Positions 34,975 to 44,884 are shown, counted from the stretch's first letter. The stretch is 64,000 nt of DNA from Allobosea sp. OK403 (GCF_900113835.1 NZ_FOQV01000016.1:53971-117970), one strand, 5' to 3'. A program made the numbers and translations. Notes: a model not told the origin generated them from the sequence alone.

Positions 34975-37900
34975 TCAGAAGGCGTAGCGCAGCCTGAGCG
35001 AGCCGGCATAGCTGCGCGCGCTGGACGACACTTCGCTGTCGAGGCGTGCGCCCAGGCTCATCTGCGAGCTGAGCTTCACATCCGCACCGACACTGAGCAG
35101 CGCCGCGTCGCGCGCGGGCTTTGCCCCCTCGGTGACGAAACTCGCGCCGCTCAGGCCGACAAGGCTCGCGGAGAAGCCCGCATCGCGCACATAGTAATGC
35201 GCCCAGGCCGCCTTGGCGTAGAGATTGACCTGCGCCCCGGCCAGCACGGTATCGAGGTCGAGCTTCGCGCCCAATTCGCTGCGCACGGTGTTGTTGGTGC
35301 GCCCGAGCGAGCTCACGCCGAAGGCCGCGCCGGTGAAGCCGTTCGTCTCGGTGAAGCCCGGCGTCCTGACGCTCTGCGCCTGGATCGCAGCGGTAGGCGA
35401 CAGGGTGACGCCGGCGAAGCTCGCCGCCGCCCGGGCCCCTTCCAGGCGCCCGCTCCAGCCTTCCGCCCGGTACGAGCCCTTGACCGAGTTGACGCCGAGC
35501 ACCGGCACCGCCCGCCTGGTCTCGACCTGCAGGGACGAATAGGCGCCTGACGCATTGAAGCTGAACGCCCCGAACCGGGTCATGCCGTAGAGGCCGGCCT
35601 GATAGACATCGGCCGTCGCCGAACCCATGCCGTTGCCGAGCGTCGCATCCGACTGGCCCCCCGAGACGGCGATGCCGGCGATCGTTCCCGGCAGGATGGC
35701 GACATCGACGCCAACAGCAACCTGCCCATCGGAGGTCTTGTTGCGGGCCGCGCCCGCGACGGCATCGCCGTCGAGACGGGCCGAGCCGCCGGCCACAGCG
35801 CCCCAGACGCGATAGGTCCTGGGCGCCTCGCGCAGGGCAGGCCGCGGCCCCTTGCCGCTCGGCAGCTCGACCGCACTGCGGCTGGCGGAGAAGGCCGCCG
35901 CGCCGAGGCCAGCCTCGGCGGCCGAGACCAGCGTTCCGTCGCGGCCATTGGCGAAGGGGTCGAGCATCATGCCCAGAAACTGGCCGGACGCCTGGACCGC
36001 CATGGTGTTGGCGCTGGTGTGGACCTCGCCCGAGAGCGAATTCAGCGCCGCCGGAAGGGCGCCGACCTGGGTGTTGTAGAGATTGAAATAGGCCGACGGG
36101 TCCGCCCCACCGGCAACGGCCCGGTCGAAGGCCGAGGCGACGCCGAGCGCGTTGCGGCTGAGCGGTGTAGCCCCGACCACCGAGAGAATGGCGTTAGGAT
36201 CGAGGCTCAGCAGCACATCCGTGCCGGTATAGCTCACATTCGTCCGGATCGCGGGACCAAACGAGCCTTGCGTGTCCACGCTGGCGAAGCTGCCGGAGCG
36301 GCCGCCCTGCGCCGAGATCAGTGTATAGTTCGTCCTGAAGGCATAGGGCCCGGCCAGCGGCACGAGCCGCAGCGTGCCGGCAAGCGCCGCGGTGCCGCTG
36401 ACGTTGATGCGGTCAGCCGCCGTGCCCTGGATTTCCATCACGGTGGTCGATCCCGCGCTCAGCGTCAGGTTGCCGTTGATCGTGATGGTGCCGATGGAGT
36501 TGCCGGGCGAGATCGTGCCGCCGCTGGCGATGGTGACGCTCGGCAAGGTGGAGTTGCCGCCGAGAATGCCCCCCGCGCCGACGCTGAGGCCCGATGAGCC
36601 GCTGATCATGCCGTTGACATGCACCTCGCCCGACTGGATCGCCGTCGTCGCGAACCCGCTGATATTGCCGTTGATGGTGAAGCTGCTGCCCTGGCCCAAC
36701 GCGAAGGTCAGCGTGTTGCTGCCGCTGCCGGCTGTCAGATTGCCGGTGATGCTGCCGCCCTGGATGGTGACGCTGTTGTTGCCGTTGCCGAACAGCACCG
36801 CCGTGCCGGCCGCGCTAGCAGCCGTGATCTTGCCCGAGCTGGTCAGGCTGTTATTGCCGTCGCCGAACTGGATGGCGGGGCCCGTGCCGCTCGCCGAGAT
36901 CGTGCCGGTATTGACGACGGTGTTGTTGCCATTGCCATTGAAGAACAGCGCCGGCTCCGAACCCGTCCCCGAGATTAGGCCGGAATTGGTGACCGAATTG
37001 GCGAAATTGCCGACGATCGTCACGCCCGAGCCGGCAAGGCCCTGGATCGTGCCGGCATTGTTGATCGTGATCGCGCCATAGGCCGAGCCATTGGCGCCGT
37101 CATCGATGAGGATGCCCCTGACGGCGCCGGAGATCAGCGCGCCATAGGCGTTCTCGATCAGGCCCCCGCCCATGGCGATGCCTTCGGAACCGTTGGTGCG
37201 GCCGCCGGAATCGACGCCACCGGCGCCGGTGCCCTGGATGATGCCGAAATTGCGGACCGTGCCGATCAGATCGATATCGACGCCGTCGCCATCGCCGTTC
37301 ACCGAAGCGGTGCCATCCGAGTTGAAGATGTTGCCGACCCCGGCATAGGCCCCCGTGATGGTGCCGTAATTCGTCACCGTGCCGGTGCCGTCCGAGCCGA
37401 CGCCGGAACCGTTGCGCCCGATGATCGTGCCGCCGGCCAGGTTGACCACAGTGATGTCGGTGTCGGCGGTGATGCCGTGGCGCGCGCCCGAGATCAGCCC
37501 GGTGCTGGTGTTGGTGACCACGATGCCGGTGCGCCCGCCCGCATCGATGCCGTCGGCCGTGCCGCTGGCGCCGCCGGAGGTGTTGGCCCCGAAGCTGCGG
37601 ATGATCCCGGAATTGCTGATCGAGGTCGCCTGGCCCGGCCTGACCGCGTCATCGGTCAAGGATTCGATGATGCCGGTCGCGCGGTTGACGACGCTGATGC
37701 TGTTGCCCGAAGTCGCGGTGATCGCGCGCAGGTCGAGCGCCTGCCCCTGCCCCGCATAACCACTTCCGCCCGCCTGGATCAGCCCGGCATTGTCGATCAG
37801 GATGGTGCTGCCGGTCACTGCCGTGTTGATGCGCAGGGTGTCGTTCTGGGTCGAGCGCAGGATCGCGCCCGCCTCGTTGATGAAGGTGTAGTTGCGCGGC

Positions 37901-38253
37901 GTCAGGGTGCCGCCCGAGCTGTCGATCGCGCGCCCCGTCCCGGTCTGCTGGATGGTGCCGCGATTGGTCAGGATCACATTGCTGGCGGTGTTGTTCCAGG
38001 TCACCGCCACGGTCGAGCCCGAGATGCTCAAGGTGCCGCCGGCCTCGACGGTTCCGGTCTGCGTCCCGTTCAGCGTCTTGGCGGTGTTGTCGGTCGTTCC
38101 GGTGGTGACCGTGAAGGTCTGGGCTGTGGCCGCCGGCGCCTCGAACATGGCGAGCGCGGCCGCGACCAGCGCGGTGCTGCGCAACAGCATGCGGCGGCGT
38201 GACGTGAAGAAAACGCGCACATCGCGGGCAGCACAAATCGCGGCAGAACTCAT
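34975..38253 (-). CDS. Autotransporter with beta-helical passenger and C-terminal beta-barrel
   Basis: 1092 residues from the ATG at 38253, which has GGAG nine bases upstream; the frame extends to 38301. A long signal peptide (residues 1-44, cleavage near ATA-QT) is followed by a Gly/Asn/Thr-rich passenger (about 45-790) with recurring NSGLISG, NTGTISASG and GNGNNSVT units, predicted to form a beta-helix. An autotransporter beta-barrel domain fills about 820-1092 and ends LRLRYAF, with the C-terminal Phe used for outer-membrane insertion. It is probably displayed on the surface; adhesin function is possible but unproven. Confidence 0.9.
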   Translation of the reverse strand: MSSAAICAARDVRVFFTSRRRMLLRSTALVAAALAMFEAPAATAQTFTVTTGTTDNTAKTLNGTQTGTVEAGGTLSISGSTVAVTWNNTASNVILTNRGTIQQTGTGRAIDSSGGTLTPRNYTFINEAGAILRSTQNDTLRINTAVTGSTILIDNAGLIQAGGSGYAGQGQALDLRAITATSGNSISVVNRATGIIESLTDDAVRPGQATSISNSGIIRSFGANTSGGASGTADGIDAGGRTGIVVTNTSTGLISGARHGITADTDITVVNLAGGTIIGRNGSGVGSDGTGTVTNYGTITGAYAGVGNIFNSDGTASVNGDGDGVDIDLIGTVRNFGIIQGTGAGGVDSGGRTNGSEGIAMGGGLIENAYGALISGAVRGILIDDGANGSAYGAITINNAGTIQGLAGSGVTIVGNFANSVTNSGLISGTGSEPALFFNGNGNNTVVNTGTISASGTGPAIQFGDGNNSLTSSGKITAASAAGTAVLFGNGNNSVTIQGGSITGNLTAGSGSNTLTFALGQGSSFTINGNISGFATTAIQSGEVHVNGMISGSSGLSVGAGGILGGNSTLPSVTIASGGTISPGNSIGTITINGNLTLSAGSTTVMEIQGTAADRINVSGTAALAGTLRLVPLAGPYAFRTNYTLISAQGGRSGSFASVDTQGSFGPAIRTNVSYTGTDVLLSLDPNAILSVVGATPLSRNALGVASAFDRAVAGGADPSAYFNLYNTQVGALPAALNSLSGEVHTSANTMAVQASGQFLGMMLDPFANGRDGTLVSAAEAGLGAAAFSASRSAVELPSGKGPRPALREAPRTYRVWGAVAGGSARLDGDAVAGAARNKTSDGQVAVGVDVAILPGTIAGIAVSGGQSDATLGNGMGSATADVYQAGLYGMTRFGAFSFNASGAYSSLQVETRRAVPVLGVNSVKGSYRAEGWSGRLEGARAAASFAGVTLSPTAAIQAQSVRTPGFTETNGFTGAAFGVSSLGRTNNTVRSELGAKLDLDTVLAGAQVNLYAKAAWAHYYVRDAGFSASLVGLSGASFVTEGAKPARDAALLSVGADVKLSSQMSLGARLDSEVSSSARSYAGSLRLRYAF

Positions 38254-38516
38254 CGCAGAGGCTCCAGATCGAATTGAGAGAGCGGCTCTTCGGACGAGCA
38301 AACAGCGCGGCTCTTCGGGACGAACCTGATCGGAAATTCCGATAGGTCAGTCCGGCACAAAACCGGGCGCAGGCATGAGTTTTATGACAATCGGACACCA
38401 ACCGCCGCGGACCCTGGGAGGGCTCATCTTCGGCTAGCCAATTGTTACCCACTGTTGCATTTGCAACACGCAGCAACAGCCGGTTCCCTTGCCTCCATGC
38501 ATCCTCACCGGCTCGC

Positions 38517-38709
38517 GAGCAGGATGCAAAAAAGTGGGACAATCCTGCCCTGGCTCTTTGATGAGAGCGGCGCCCCTGCCATCCCGGCATTCCAGCCCTG
38601 CATGACGCGGCCAATTGCGCTGCTGCGTCCGCGCGCAATCCGGCTCTCATCAAAAAAAGAGAGCAAATCGATGCAAAAAACCGGTTTCCCCTTTTTCGCA
38701 TCCTGCTCT
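38517..38709. repeat. Composite inverted copy of the GCGAAAAA hairpin family
   Basis: Outer arms GAGCAGGATGC (38517) and GCATCCTGCTC (38698) are perfectly complementary across about 170 bp. The left part looks like a deleted copy of the 4299-type element; 38660-38709 is a fuller copy in inverse orientation. Inner arms ATGAGAGC and GCTCTCAT can also pair. It lies between the autotransporter and the aminotransferase gene. Confidence 0.75.
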
Positions 38710-38776
38710 AAGGCCATCGCCAATCATCGGCCCCTGCGCGCCAGGACAGCCGAGCAAGATAATTGGGGATTTCGAG

Positions 38777-39958
38777 ATGAGCGTCGCAAACGGCCGGGCT
38801 TTCCTGGCGACTCCAGGCCCGACCAATATTCCCGACCGGGTTCTCCAGGCGATGATGCGTCCGGCCGAGGAGCTCAGCTCGGCCACGATCGTCAACCTCA
38901 CCGAGTCAGTGCTCGACGACCTCAAGCAGATCTTCCGCACCACCGGCGAAACCTTCATCTACACCGCCAACGGCCATGGCGGCTGGGAGGCGGCCCTGAC
39001 CAATGTGCTCTCGCGCGGCGACAAGGTGCTGGTGCTGGCGAGCGGGCGCTTCGCCGTCGGCTGGGGCGAGATGGCGCGTTTCATGGGCGCCGAGGTCGAG
39101 GTTCTCGCCGGCACCTGGCGCCGCGCGGTCGATCCCGCCGCAGTCGAGGAGCGTCTGCGGCAGGACACAAGGCACGAGATCAAGGCCGTGCTCATGGTCC
39201 AGATCGACACCGCCTCAGGCGTCGTCAACGACGTGCCCGCGGTGCGCAGGGCGCTGGATGCCGCCGGCCACCCGGCCTTGTTCATGGTCGACGGCGTCGC
39301 CTCGGTCGGCTGCATGCCGTTCGAGATGGACGCCTGGGGCATCGACGTCGCGATGTCGGCCTCGCAGAAGGGGCTGATGTCCTCGCCCGGCCTCGCCTTC
39401 GTCGCCGCCAATGAAAAGGCGATGCAGGCTCATCAGACCGCCACGATGAAAACGCTCTACTGGGACTGGTCCTCCCGCATGAACACGCTGGCCTATATGA
39501 AGCATTGCGGCACGGCCCCGGAGCACCTGCTCTTCGGCCAGCGCGCCGCGCTCGACATGATCCTGGGCGAAGGGCTGGAGGCGGTCTGGAAGCGCCATGA
39601 ACTGCTCGCCGGCGCGACCCATGCCGCGGTGTCGAAATGGATCGAGGGCCAGGCGCTTGCCTTCAACATCCCGGAGCCCTCGCAGCGCGCGCCCTCGGTG
39701 ACGACGATCCTGACGCAAGGCGTCGAGGCCGCGACGATCACCGACCATGCCCGCGACATCTGCGGCGTGACGCTGGGTCTGGGCATCGGCGACCTGACCG
39801 GAAAAGCCTTCCGCATCGCCCATATGGGCCATGTCAACGCGCCGATGGTGCTGGGCGCGCTCGGCGCCGTCGAGATGACGCTGCAGGCCAAGGGCATCCC
39901 CCATGGCAGCGGCGGCGTCGCGGCGGCAGTGGCCTTCCTGGCGGAAGGCGTGCGCTGA
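38777..39958 (+). CDS. Alanine/serine-glyoxylate aminotransferase family protein
   Basis: 393 residues. A PLP-dependent class V aminotransferase: N-terminal FLATPGPTNIPDRVLQAM, phosphate-binding region YTANGHGGWEAA, and the PLP lysine Lys198 in SASQKGLMS. It should transfer the amino group of serine or alanine to glyoxylate, linking one- or two-carbon metabolism with glycine. The frame extends to 38615 through the repeat DNA, but family homology starts at MSVANGRAFLATPGP. No serine-cycle genes adjoin it. Confidence 0.9.
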   Translation: MSVANGRAFLATPGPTNIPDRVLQAMMRPAEELSSATIVNLTESVLDDLKQIFRTTGETFIYTANGHGGWEAALTNVLSRGDKVLVLASGRFAVGWGEMARFMGAEVEVLAGTWRRAVDPAAVEERLRQDTRHEIKAVLMVQIDTASGVVNDVPAVRRALDAAGHPALFMVDGVASVGCMPFEMDAWGIDVAMSASQKGLMSSPGLAFVAANEKAMQAHQTATMKTLYWDWSSRMNTLAYMKHCGTAPEHLLFGQRAALDMILGEGLEAVWKRHELLAGATHAAVSKWIEGQALAFNIPEPSQRAPSVTTILTQGVEAATITDHARDICGVTLGLGIGDLTGKAFRIAHMGHVNAPMVLGALGAVEMTLQAKGIPHGSGGVAAAVAFLAEGVR

Positions 39959-40068
39959 AAGGGCGTTTCTTAGAGCCCATTCGGCCCCCCAGCCCTCATC
40001 TTGAGGAGCCTTCCTTGAAATGAGTCGAGTGATATCAAGAGCTTCTGATCGCTTGCCATCACCCGCAC

Positions 40069-40173
40069 CGTCATCCCGGACAAGCCGCGCAGCGGCGCAG
40101 ATCCGGGATCCATCGTAGGGCTCCGGAGTCCTACGATGGATCCCGGGACGACCTTCGGTCGCCCAGGATGACG
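40069..40173. repeat. REP-like palindromic repeat, copy 2
   Basis: CGTCATCCCGGACAAGCCGC on the left and AGGATGACG on the right, with an inner palindrome (ATCCATCGTAGG and CCTACGATGGAT). The surrounding 387-bp gap (39959-40345) holds only this and a few degenerate repeat fragments, such as GCCGCGAAGCGGC near 40241; no gene is seen. Confidence 0.8.
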
Positions 40174-40345
40174 ATGCGTGGGCGTTTGAGGCAGTGCCTT
40201 TAAAGTCATTGGCCTCATTCGGGCCAAGCTCTGAGGAGCCGCGAAGCGGCGTCTCAAAGGACGGTCCGAGAGGCTCCAAACAGAAGTCTCCAATCGGTTC
40301 GGCCTGCGCTGGGGCTGAACCGATCCAGGCCCTTGTCCCGGCGGC

Positions 40346-41272
40346 TCAGCCCCCAACAGCCCCGGCCGGAACGACGCCCTCAAAACCATAGAGCCTGTGC
40401 GCGTTGTCGACGAAGACGCGCTTGCGCGCCGCCTCGTCCGGCACCCACTCGGCCAGGAGGTCGAGCAGCTCGCCGACATTCATCATCCCCTGCCAATGCG
40501 CGACATGGGGCCAGTCAGAACCCCAGACGCAGCGCTCGGGCGCCGCCTCATGCAGCAGCCGGGCGAAGGGAATGGTGTCCGCATAGGGCGGCCCCTCGAC
40601 GCTGTTGCGATAGGCACCCGACAGCTTGACCCAACCGCCATCGCGCAGGAGCGAGAGCAGCGTCTGGAAGCCCTCGTCGCAGAGGCCGCGCGAGACCGGG
40701 AAATGGCCCCAATGGTCGACCACGAAGGGAACCGGCAGCGTCCCCAGCTTTGGTGCGAGCGGGACGAGATCGCGCGCGTCGATCAGGAATTGCAGATGCC
40801 AGCCCATCTCCCGGGCCAGCGCCGCATAGGCGTCGAGCTGCTCGAAGCCGATGCCGCCGCCATAAAGGATGTTGAGCCTGAGGCCGACGATGCCGGCCTC
40901 CTTCAGCTCCGCAAGCTCCCGGTCGCGCAGGCCAAGCGGGATGACGGCGATGCCGCGCAGCCTGTCGCGATGGGCCTTCAGGGTCTCGACGGTCAAGCGG
41001 TTGTCGGTGCCATGCACGCTGACCTGGACGAGCACGCCATAGCTCATGCCGGTGGCGTCGAGCATGGCAAGATAGCGCTCCGCTGTGGCCTCCGGTGGCG
41101 TGTAGCTGCGGCTGTCCACGAAGGGATAGGCCGGCGGCAGGCCGATGACATGGGCGTGAGTATCGACTGCGCCTTGCGGCACGCGATAGCGCCTCGGCCC
41201 GTGAGGGCGAGGATCGGGGCCCGGACATGCCGGAGCCCGATCCTGATGGGAGCCCGCCTCACGCATCGGCAT
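40346..41272 (-). CDS. Amidohydrolase-family protein (2-pyrone-4,6-dicarboxylate lactonase-like)
   Basis: 308 residues. TIM-barrel amidohydrolase 2: VDTHAHVIG at the first strand, DHWGHFPVSRG in the middle and WGSDWPHVAHW near the C-terminus carry the expected His and Asp residues. The closest relatives I know are LigI-like lactonases of aromatic-acid catabolism, which open 2-pyrone-4,6-dicarboxylate; other lactones are possible. The start overlaps the end of the MFS gene by 14 bp, so the two are one operon. The ATG at 41266 is an alternative start. Confidence 0.8.
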   Translation of the reverse strand: MPMREAGSHQDRAPACPGPDPRPHGPRRYRVPQGAVDTHAHVIGLPPAYPFVDSRSYTPPEATAERYLAMLDATGMSYGVLVQVSVHGTDNRLTVETLKAHRDRLRGIAVIPLGLRDRELAELKEAGIVGLRLNILYGGGIGFEQLDAYAALAREMGWHLQFLIDARDLVPLAPKLGTLPVPFVVDHWGHFPVSRGLCDEGFQTLLSLLRDGGWVKLSGAYRNSVEGPPYADTIPFARLLHEAAPERCVWGSDWPHVAHWQGMMNVGELLDLLAEWVPDEAARKRVFVDNAHRLYGFEGVVPAGAVGG

Positions 41273-42545
41273 GGAGTACCTTGCCGCGGGTTTCGGGCAA
41301 AGCGTAGGCCGCCGCGAAGAACACCACATAGGCGATGACGGCAAAGATGCAGATCGCATTGGCGAGCGTCGTGGTCTGCGAGAGATAGCCGACGAGGAAG
41401 GGGAAGAGCGCGCCCATGCCGCGTCCGAAATTATAGCAGAAGCCCTGGCCCGAGCCGCGCAGCCTTGTGGGATAGAGCTCGGTCAGGAACGCGCCCATGC
41501 CGGAGAAGTAACCGGAGGCGAAGAAGCCGAGCGGGAAGCCGAGCACCCACAGCACCTCGTTCGAGAGCGGCAATTGCGTATAGGCCGCGACGACCGCGAT
41601 CGCGCCGAGCGAAAAGACGAGGAAGAGGTTCCTGCGGCCGAATCTGTCGGCATACCAGGCCCCGACGAGATAACCGGCGAAGGAGCCGACGATCAGCGCC
41701 GCGAGATAGCCGGTCGAGCTCACGATCGAGAGCTTGCGCTCGGTCGTCAGGAAGCGCGGCACCCAGAAGGTGATGGCGTAATAGCCGCCCTGGCAACCCA
41801 TCGAGACGAGGGAGGCGAGGACCGTGACCTTCAGGATCGGGCCCTGGAAGATTTCGAGAATGGAGGGGCTCTCACCCTTGGCGGCGACCTTGGCGCGCGT
41901 TTCGGCTGCGACCTCGGGCTCCTTCACATAGGCGCGCAGATAGAGCACCAGCAGCGCCGGCAGCGCACCGATCGCAAACATCCAGCGCCAGGCCTGTTCG
42001 GGCGGCAGGTAGGAGAACAGGGCAGCCTGTGCCAGCACGGCAAGCCCCCAGCCGACGGCCCAGCCCGATTGCACGGAGCCCACGGCGCGGCCGCGATATT
42101 GCGCCCGGATGGTCTCGCCCATCAGCACGGCGCCGGCCGCCCATTCGCCGCCAAAACCCAGGCCGAGCAAGGCGCGGCAGATCAGGAGCTGGTCGAAATT
42201 CTGCGCGAAGGCGCAAAGCAGCGAGAAGACCGAGAACCAGATGATCGTCAGTTGCAGCGTCCGCACCCGGCCGATCCTGTCGGCGAGATAGCCCGCGCCC
42301 CAGCCGCCGAGCGCCGAGGCCAGCAAGGTCACTGTGCCGGCGAGGCCAGCGGTGCCGGCATCGACCTTCCAGAGCTGGATGATCGTGCCAATCACCAGCG
42401 GGTAGATCATGAAATCCATGCCATCGAGGGCCCAGCCGGTGGCGCAGGCCCAGAAGGTGCGCTTCTCCGGGACGGTCATGTCCTTGTAGAAGCCGGTCAG
42501 GCTCGTATCCTCGATCGGAACGATCGTTGTTGGTGTCGTCGACAT
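41259..42545 (-). CDS. MFS transporter, metabolite:proton symporter type
   Basis: 428 residues, about twelve helices. It resembles aromatic-acid/carboxylate importers (AAHS or related): WALDGMDFMIYPLVIGTI in helix 1, the loop motif GYLADRIGRVRTL, and GFGGEWAAGAVLMGE in helix 4. Given the lactonase-like gene in the same operon, import of an organic acid or lactone is likely. GGGAGG lies five bases before the ATG at 42545; the frame open to 42644 is not used. The AraC-type gene lies 126 bp upstream on the same strand. Confidence 0.88.
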   Translation of the reverse strand: MSTTPTTIVPIEDTSLTGFYKDMTVPEKRTFWACATGWALDGMDFMIYPLVIGTIIQLWKVDAGTAGLAGTVTLLASALGGWGAGYLADRIGRVRTLQLTIIWFSVFSLLCAFAQNFDQLLICRALLGLGFGGEWAAGAVLMGETIRAQYRGRAVGSVQSGWAVGWGLAVLAQAALFSYLPPEQAWRWMFAIGALPALLVLYLRAYVKEPEVAAETRAKVAAKGESPSILEIFQGPILKVTVLASLVSMGCQGGYYAITFWVPRFLTTERKLSIVSSTGYLAALIVGSFAGYLVGAWYADRFGRRNLFLVFSLGAIAVVAAYTQLPLSNEVLWVLGFPLGFFASGYFSGMGAFLTELYPTRLRGSGQGFCYNFGRGMGALFPFLVGYLSQTTTLANAICIFAVIAYVVFFAAAYALPETRGKVLHADA

Positions 42546-42671
42546 CCTTGCCTCCCTTGCCTCGCCTTCGGACGGGCGAGCGCTAGGGCGGGACGATGTT
42601 GCGATGCCAACGGGAATGTCTGCCAGAAAACCGGCGGGCGGCACGCGGAAACCGGCGCCTCTGTCAGAAAA

Positions 42672-43574
42672 TCACTCTTCGCCGCGTTTGAGGCGCCGAA
42701 AGCGCGCCGGGCTCAAGCCAGTGATCGCCCGGAACGCCGTGCCGAGATGGGATTGCGAGGAGAAACCGACGGCGAGCGCGATCTCGGCGATCGTCATCCC
42801 GGAATCACAGAGAAGATCTCCGGCCGCCTCGACCCGTTGCTCGACGACGAAGCGATGCGGCGTCTGGCCGGTGGAGCGCTTGAAGCTGCGGATGAAGGCC
42901 GAAGGGCTGAGGCCTGAGAGTTTCGCCATGTCGGAGAGGGTGATGTCCCGCCCCGGATCGGCCCGGACGAAATCCGCCATCCGCGCGCGCATGCTGGCGT
43001 CGAGATCGCGGGGCTGCTCGCCTGATGCGCTGCTCGGAGCGGCGTAGCGATCCGACAGATGCAGCGCCAGCGTATAGGCGAGCTGCTCGGCCAGCAGCGA
43101 TTGGCCGGAATGGGCGGCGTCGCTCGCCTCGACCAGCCGCTGGGCAGCCTGCGACAGGAACGGGTCGTCGACGTCCCAGGCCTTGTCCATCAATTCGATC
43201 GGCGTCGACCTGCCCTGGCCGGCCCCGACATCCCGGAGCAGGGCATCGCCCAGATAAAGCAGCAGCAGCTTTCCGGATGGGACATCGGGCACGGCGTCGA
43301 CGAAAACCTTCCGTCCCGGCTGCCCGATGCGGAAGCGCCCGGCCGCAACGCGGCCGTCGCGACGGACCCGGCCGTCTTCGATCAGCACATGACGGCGCAC
43401 ATCATAGAGAGTGATCGCGACGGTCGCGACGGGCAGCTCGCCATAATCATAGAGATGCGGGCCCGTGACGTCGCTCAGCGCCGCGGCAAACCCCGTCTTC
43501 GACCACAGGTCGACGAGTGCCGACTGCCGGCGGCCGGTCACGAACTCCGCGTGCCGAACTGGATCTAGCCTCAT
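42672..43574 (-). CDS. AraC-family transcriptional regulator
   Basis: 300 residues. The C-terminal 100 residues contain two helix-turn-helix motifs, including ITLSDMAKLSGLSPSAFIRS and MTIAEIALAVGFSSQSHLG. The N-terminal part is a sensor-type domain (LSDVTGPHLYDYGELPVA) similar to AraC activators of catabolic genes. It sits upstream of, and in line with, the MFS and amidohydrolase genes and may activate them. The Shine-Dalgarno for the ATG at 43574 is weak. Ligand unknown. Confidence 0.88.
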   Translation of the reverse strand: MRLDPVRHAEFVTGRRQSALVDLWSKTGFAAALSDVTGPHLYDYGELPVATVAITLYDVRRHVLIEDGRVRRDGRVAAGRFRIGQPGRKVFVDAVPDVPSGKLLLLYLGDALLRDVGAGQGRSTPIELMDKAWDVDDPFLSQAAQRLVEASDAAHSGQSLLAEQLAYTLALHLSDRYAAPSSASGEQPRDLDASMRARMADFVRADPGRDITLSDMAKLSGLSPSAFIRSFKRSTGQTPHRFVVEQRVEAAGDLLCDSGMTIAEIALAVGFSSQSHLGTAFRAITGLSPARFRRLKRGEE

Positions 43575-43688
43575 GGGAAACAAACCGGTTTCAGACGATC
43601 GGCGACTTTCCGCATACAAGCGCGGCAACCGCAAGAGAGCGCTGCGAAGAGCGCAGATCCCACCGCCGAGCCTTGATCACCTACGCGC

Positions 43689-43793
43689 CGTCATTCCGGA
43701 CGCAGCGAAGCCAACCCGGGATCCATCGGAGGCCACAGAACTCTACGATGGATTCCGGATCGGCGCTGCTAACGCGGCTTGTCCGGAATGACG
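43689..43793. repeat. REP-like palindromic repeat, copy 3
   Basis: CGTCATTCCGGA on the left pairs with TCCGGAATGACG on the right; ATCCATCGGAG and CTACGATGGAT form an inner imperfect dyad. It occupies the space between the AraC and LysR genes. Confidence 0.8.
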
Positions 43794-43867
43794 GTGCGGG
43801 TGATGGCCAGCGATCGGAGTCCCCGATGCCGCTCTATTCTTGCAGGCCGGTTCCTCAGGATGAGGAC

Positions 43868-44803
43868 TCAGGAGGTTTCCCGCTGCTCGCTTGCGAGGTC
43901 CCCCTCGACGACCCGCCCCGCCTCCGACAACGCCTTCAGCGCCTTGACCGTCTCCCTGAGGCCGCGATGCAGGAGCTTGTCGCGGCGGATCACCACCGCG
44001 AGCGTGCGATGCAGTCGCGGCGAGAGCGGGTGCACCACAAAACTGTCCCGGTTCTTGTCCCTGCTCACAGCCATGCCCGGCAGCACGGCACAGCCGAGCC
44101 CCGCGCCGACCATCTCCTTGATCGCCTCGACGCTGCCCAGCGACATCACCGGCTTCAGGCTCACGCCGCCGCGCGCGAACCATTCATCGGCGATCCGCCT
44201 GGTATTGCCGCCGGGCTCGTAGAGGAGCACCGGCAGGCCCGACAGCGCCGCCGCGGTGACGCGCGCGGGCAGGCGCATCTCGGGTGGCGCGATCACGACG
44301 AACTCATCCTCCAGGACCGGCGTGATCTCGAAGATGCGGCCGGAGACCGGCAGCGAGACCAGGCCGAGATCGAGCAGGTTCTCATCGATCGCCTTGACCA
44401 TATCCGAGGTGTTGCCGGTGCTGACCGTGATCTCGAGCGTCGGAAAGCGCCGGCGCAATTCGCGCAGGATCGGCGGCAGCAGGAAGGTGCAGGCGGTCGC
44501 GCCAGTACCGAGCCGCACCCGTCCCATCGCGCCCGTGGCATGCCGCGCCATGCCGTCGAGCGCAGCCGACACCACAGCCTCGATCTGGCCGGCATGGCCG
44601 AGCAATTCGACGCCGGCCGCAGTCGGCCGCGCCCGCCTTCCGACGCGTTCGATCAGCACCACGCCGAGGCGCCGTTCGAGCTGGCGGATCTGCAGGCTCA
44701 CCCCCGGCTGGCTCAGATTCAGCTTTTCGGCGGCGGCAGTGAAGCTACCGAGCGCGACGACGTCGCAGAAGGTCTGAAGCTGGTCGAGATTGAAATCGCG
44801 CAT
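43868..44803 (-). CDS. LysR-family transcriptional regulator
   Basis: 311 residues. N-terminal winged HTH (FTAAAEKLNLSQPGVSLQIR) followed by the two-lobed effector domain (RVRLGTGATACTFLLPPILR, then LLYEPGGNTRRIADEWFARG). The frame runs to 44905 through an array of 17-bp repeats, but the family begins MRDFNLDQLQTFCDVVALG at 44803. It is divergent from the GNAT gene, the classic layout for a LysR regulator and its target, so it may control the GNAT/MFS pair. Confidence 0.9.
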   Translation of the reverse strand: MRDFNLDQLQTFCDVVALGSFTAAAEKLNLSQPGVSLQIRQLERRLGVVLIERVGRRARPTAAGVELLGHAGQIEAVVSAALDGMARHATGAMGRVRLGTGATACTFLLPPILRELRRRFPTLEITVSTGNTSDMVKAIDENLLDLGLVSLPVSGRIFEITPVLEDEFVVIAPPEMRLPARVTAAALSGLPVLLYEPGGNTRRIADEWFARGGVSLKPVMSLGSVEAIKEMVGAGLGCAVLPGMAVSRDKNRDSFVVHPLSPRLHRTLAVVIRRDKLLHRGLRETVKALKALSEAGRVVEGDLASEQRETS

Positions 44804-44816
44804 GCCCGAGAACTTT

Positions 44817-44884
44817 CTTGGTCCAAGAACCTCCTTGGCCCAAAAGCCGCCTTGGCCCCGAGCCTCCCTTACCAAAGAATTTCT
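44817..44884. repeat. 17-bp tandem repeat array in the LysR/GNAT promoter region
   Basis: Four units start with CTTGG (or CTTAC in the last) at 44817, 44834, 44851 and 44868, exactly 17 bp apart; consensus CTTGGCCCAAGAGCCTC. The array begins 14 bp upstream of the LysR start. Regular spacing suggests a multimeric operator or slipped-strand duplication. Confidence 0.75.

Noticed and set aside
38615..38776. N-terminal extension of the aminotransferase
   Set aside because: The codons come from the hairpin repeat DNA, and the family N-terminus starts at 38777.
41271..42917. A 548-codon plus-strand frame
   Set aside because: It is antisense to the MFS and AraC genes and has no family features.
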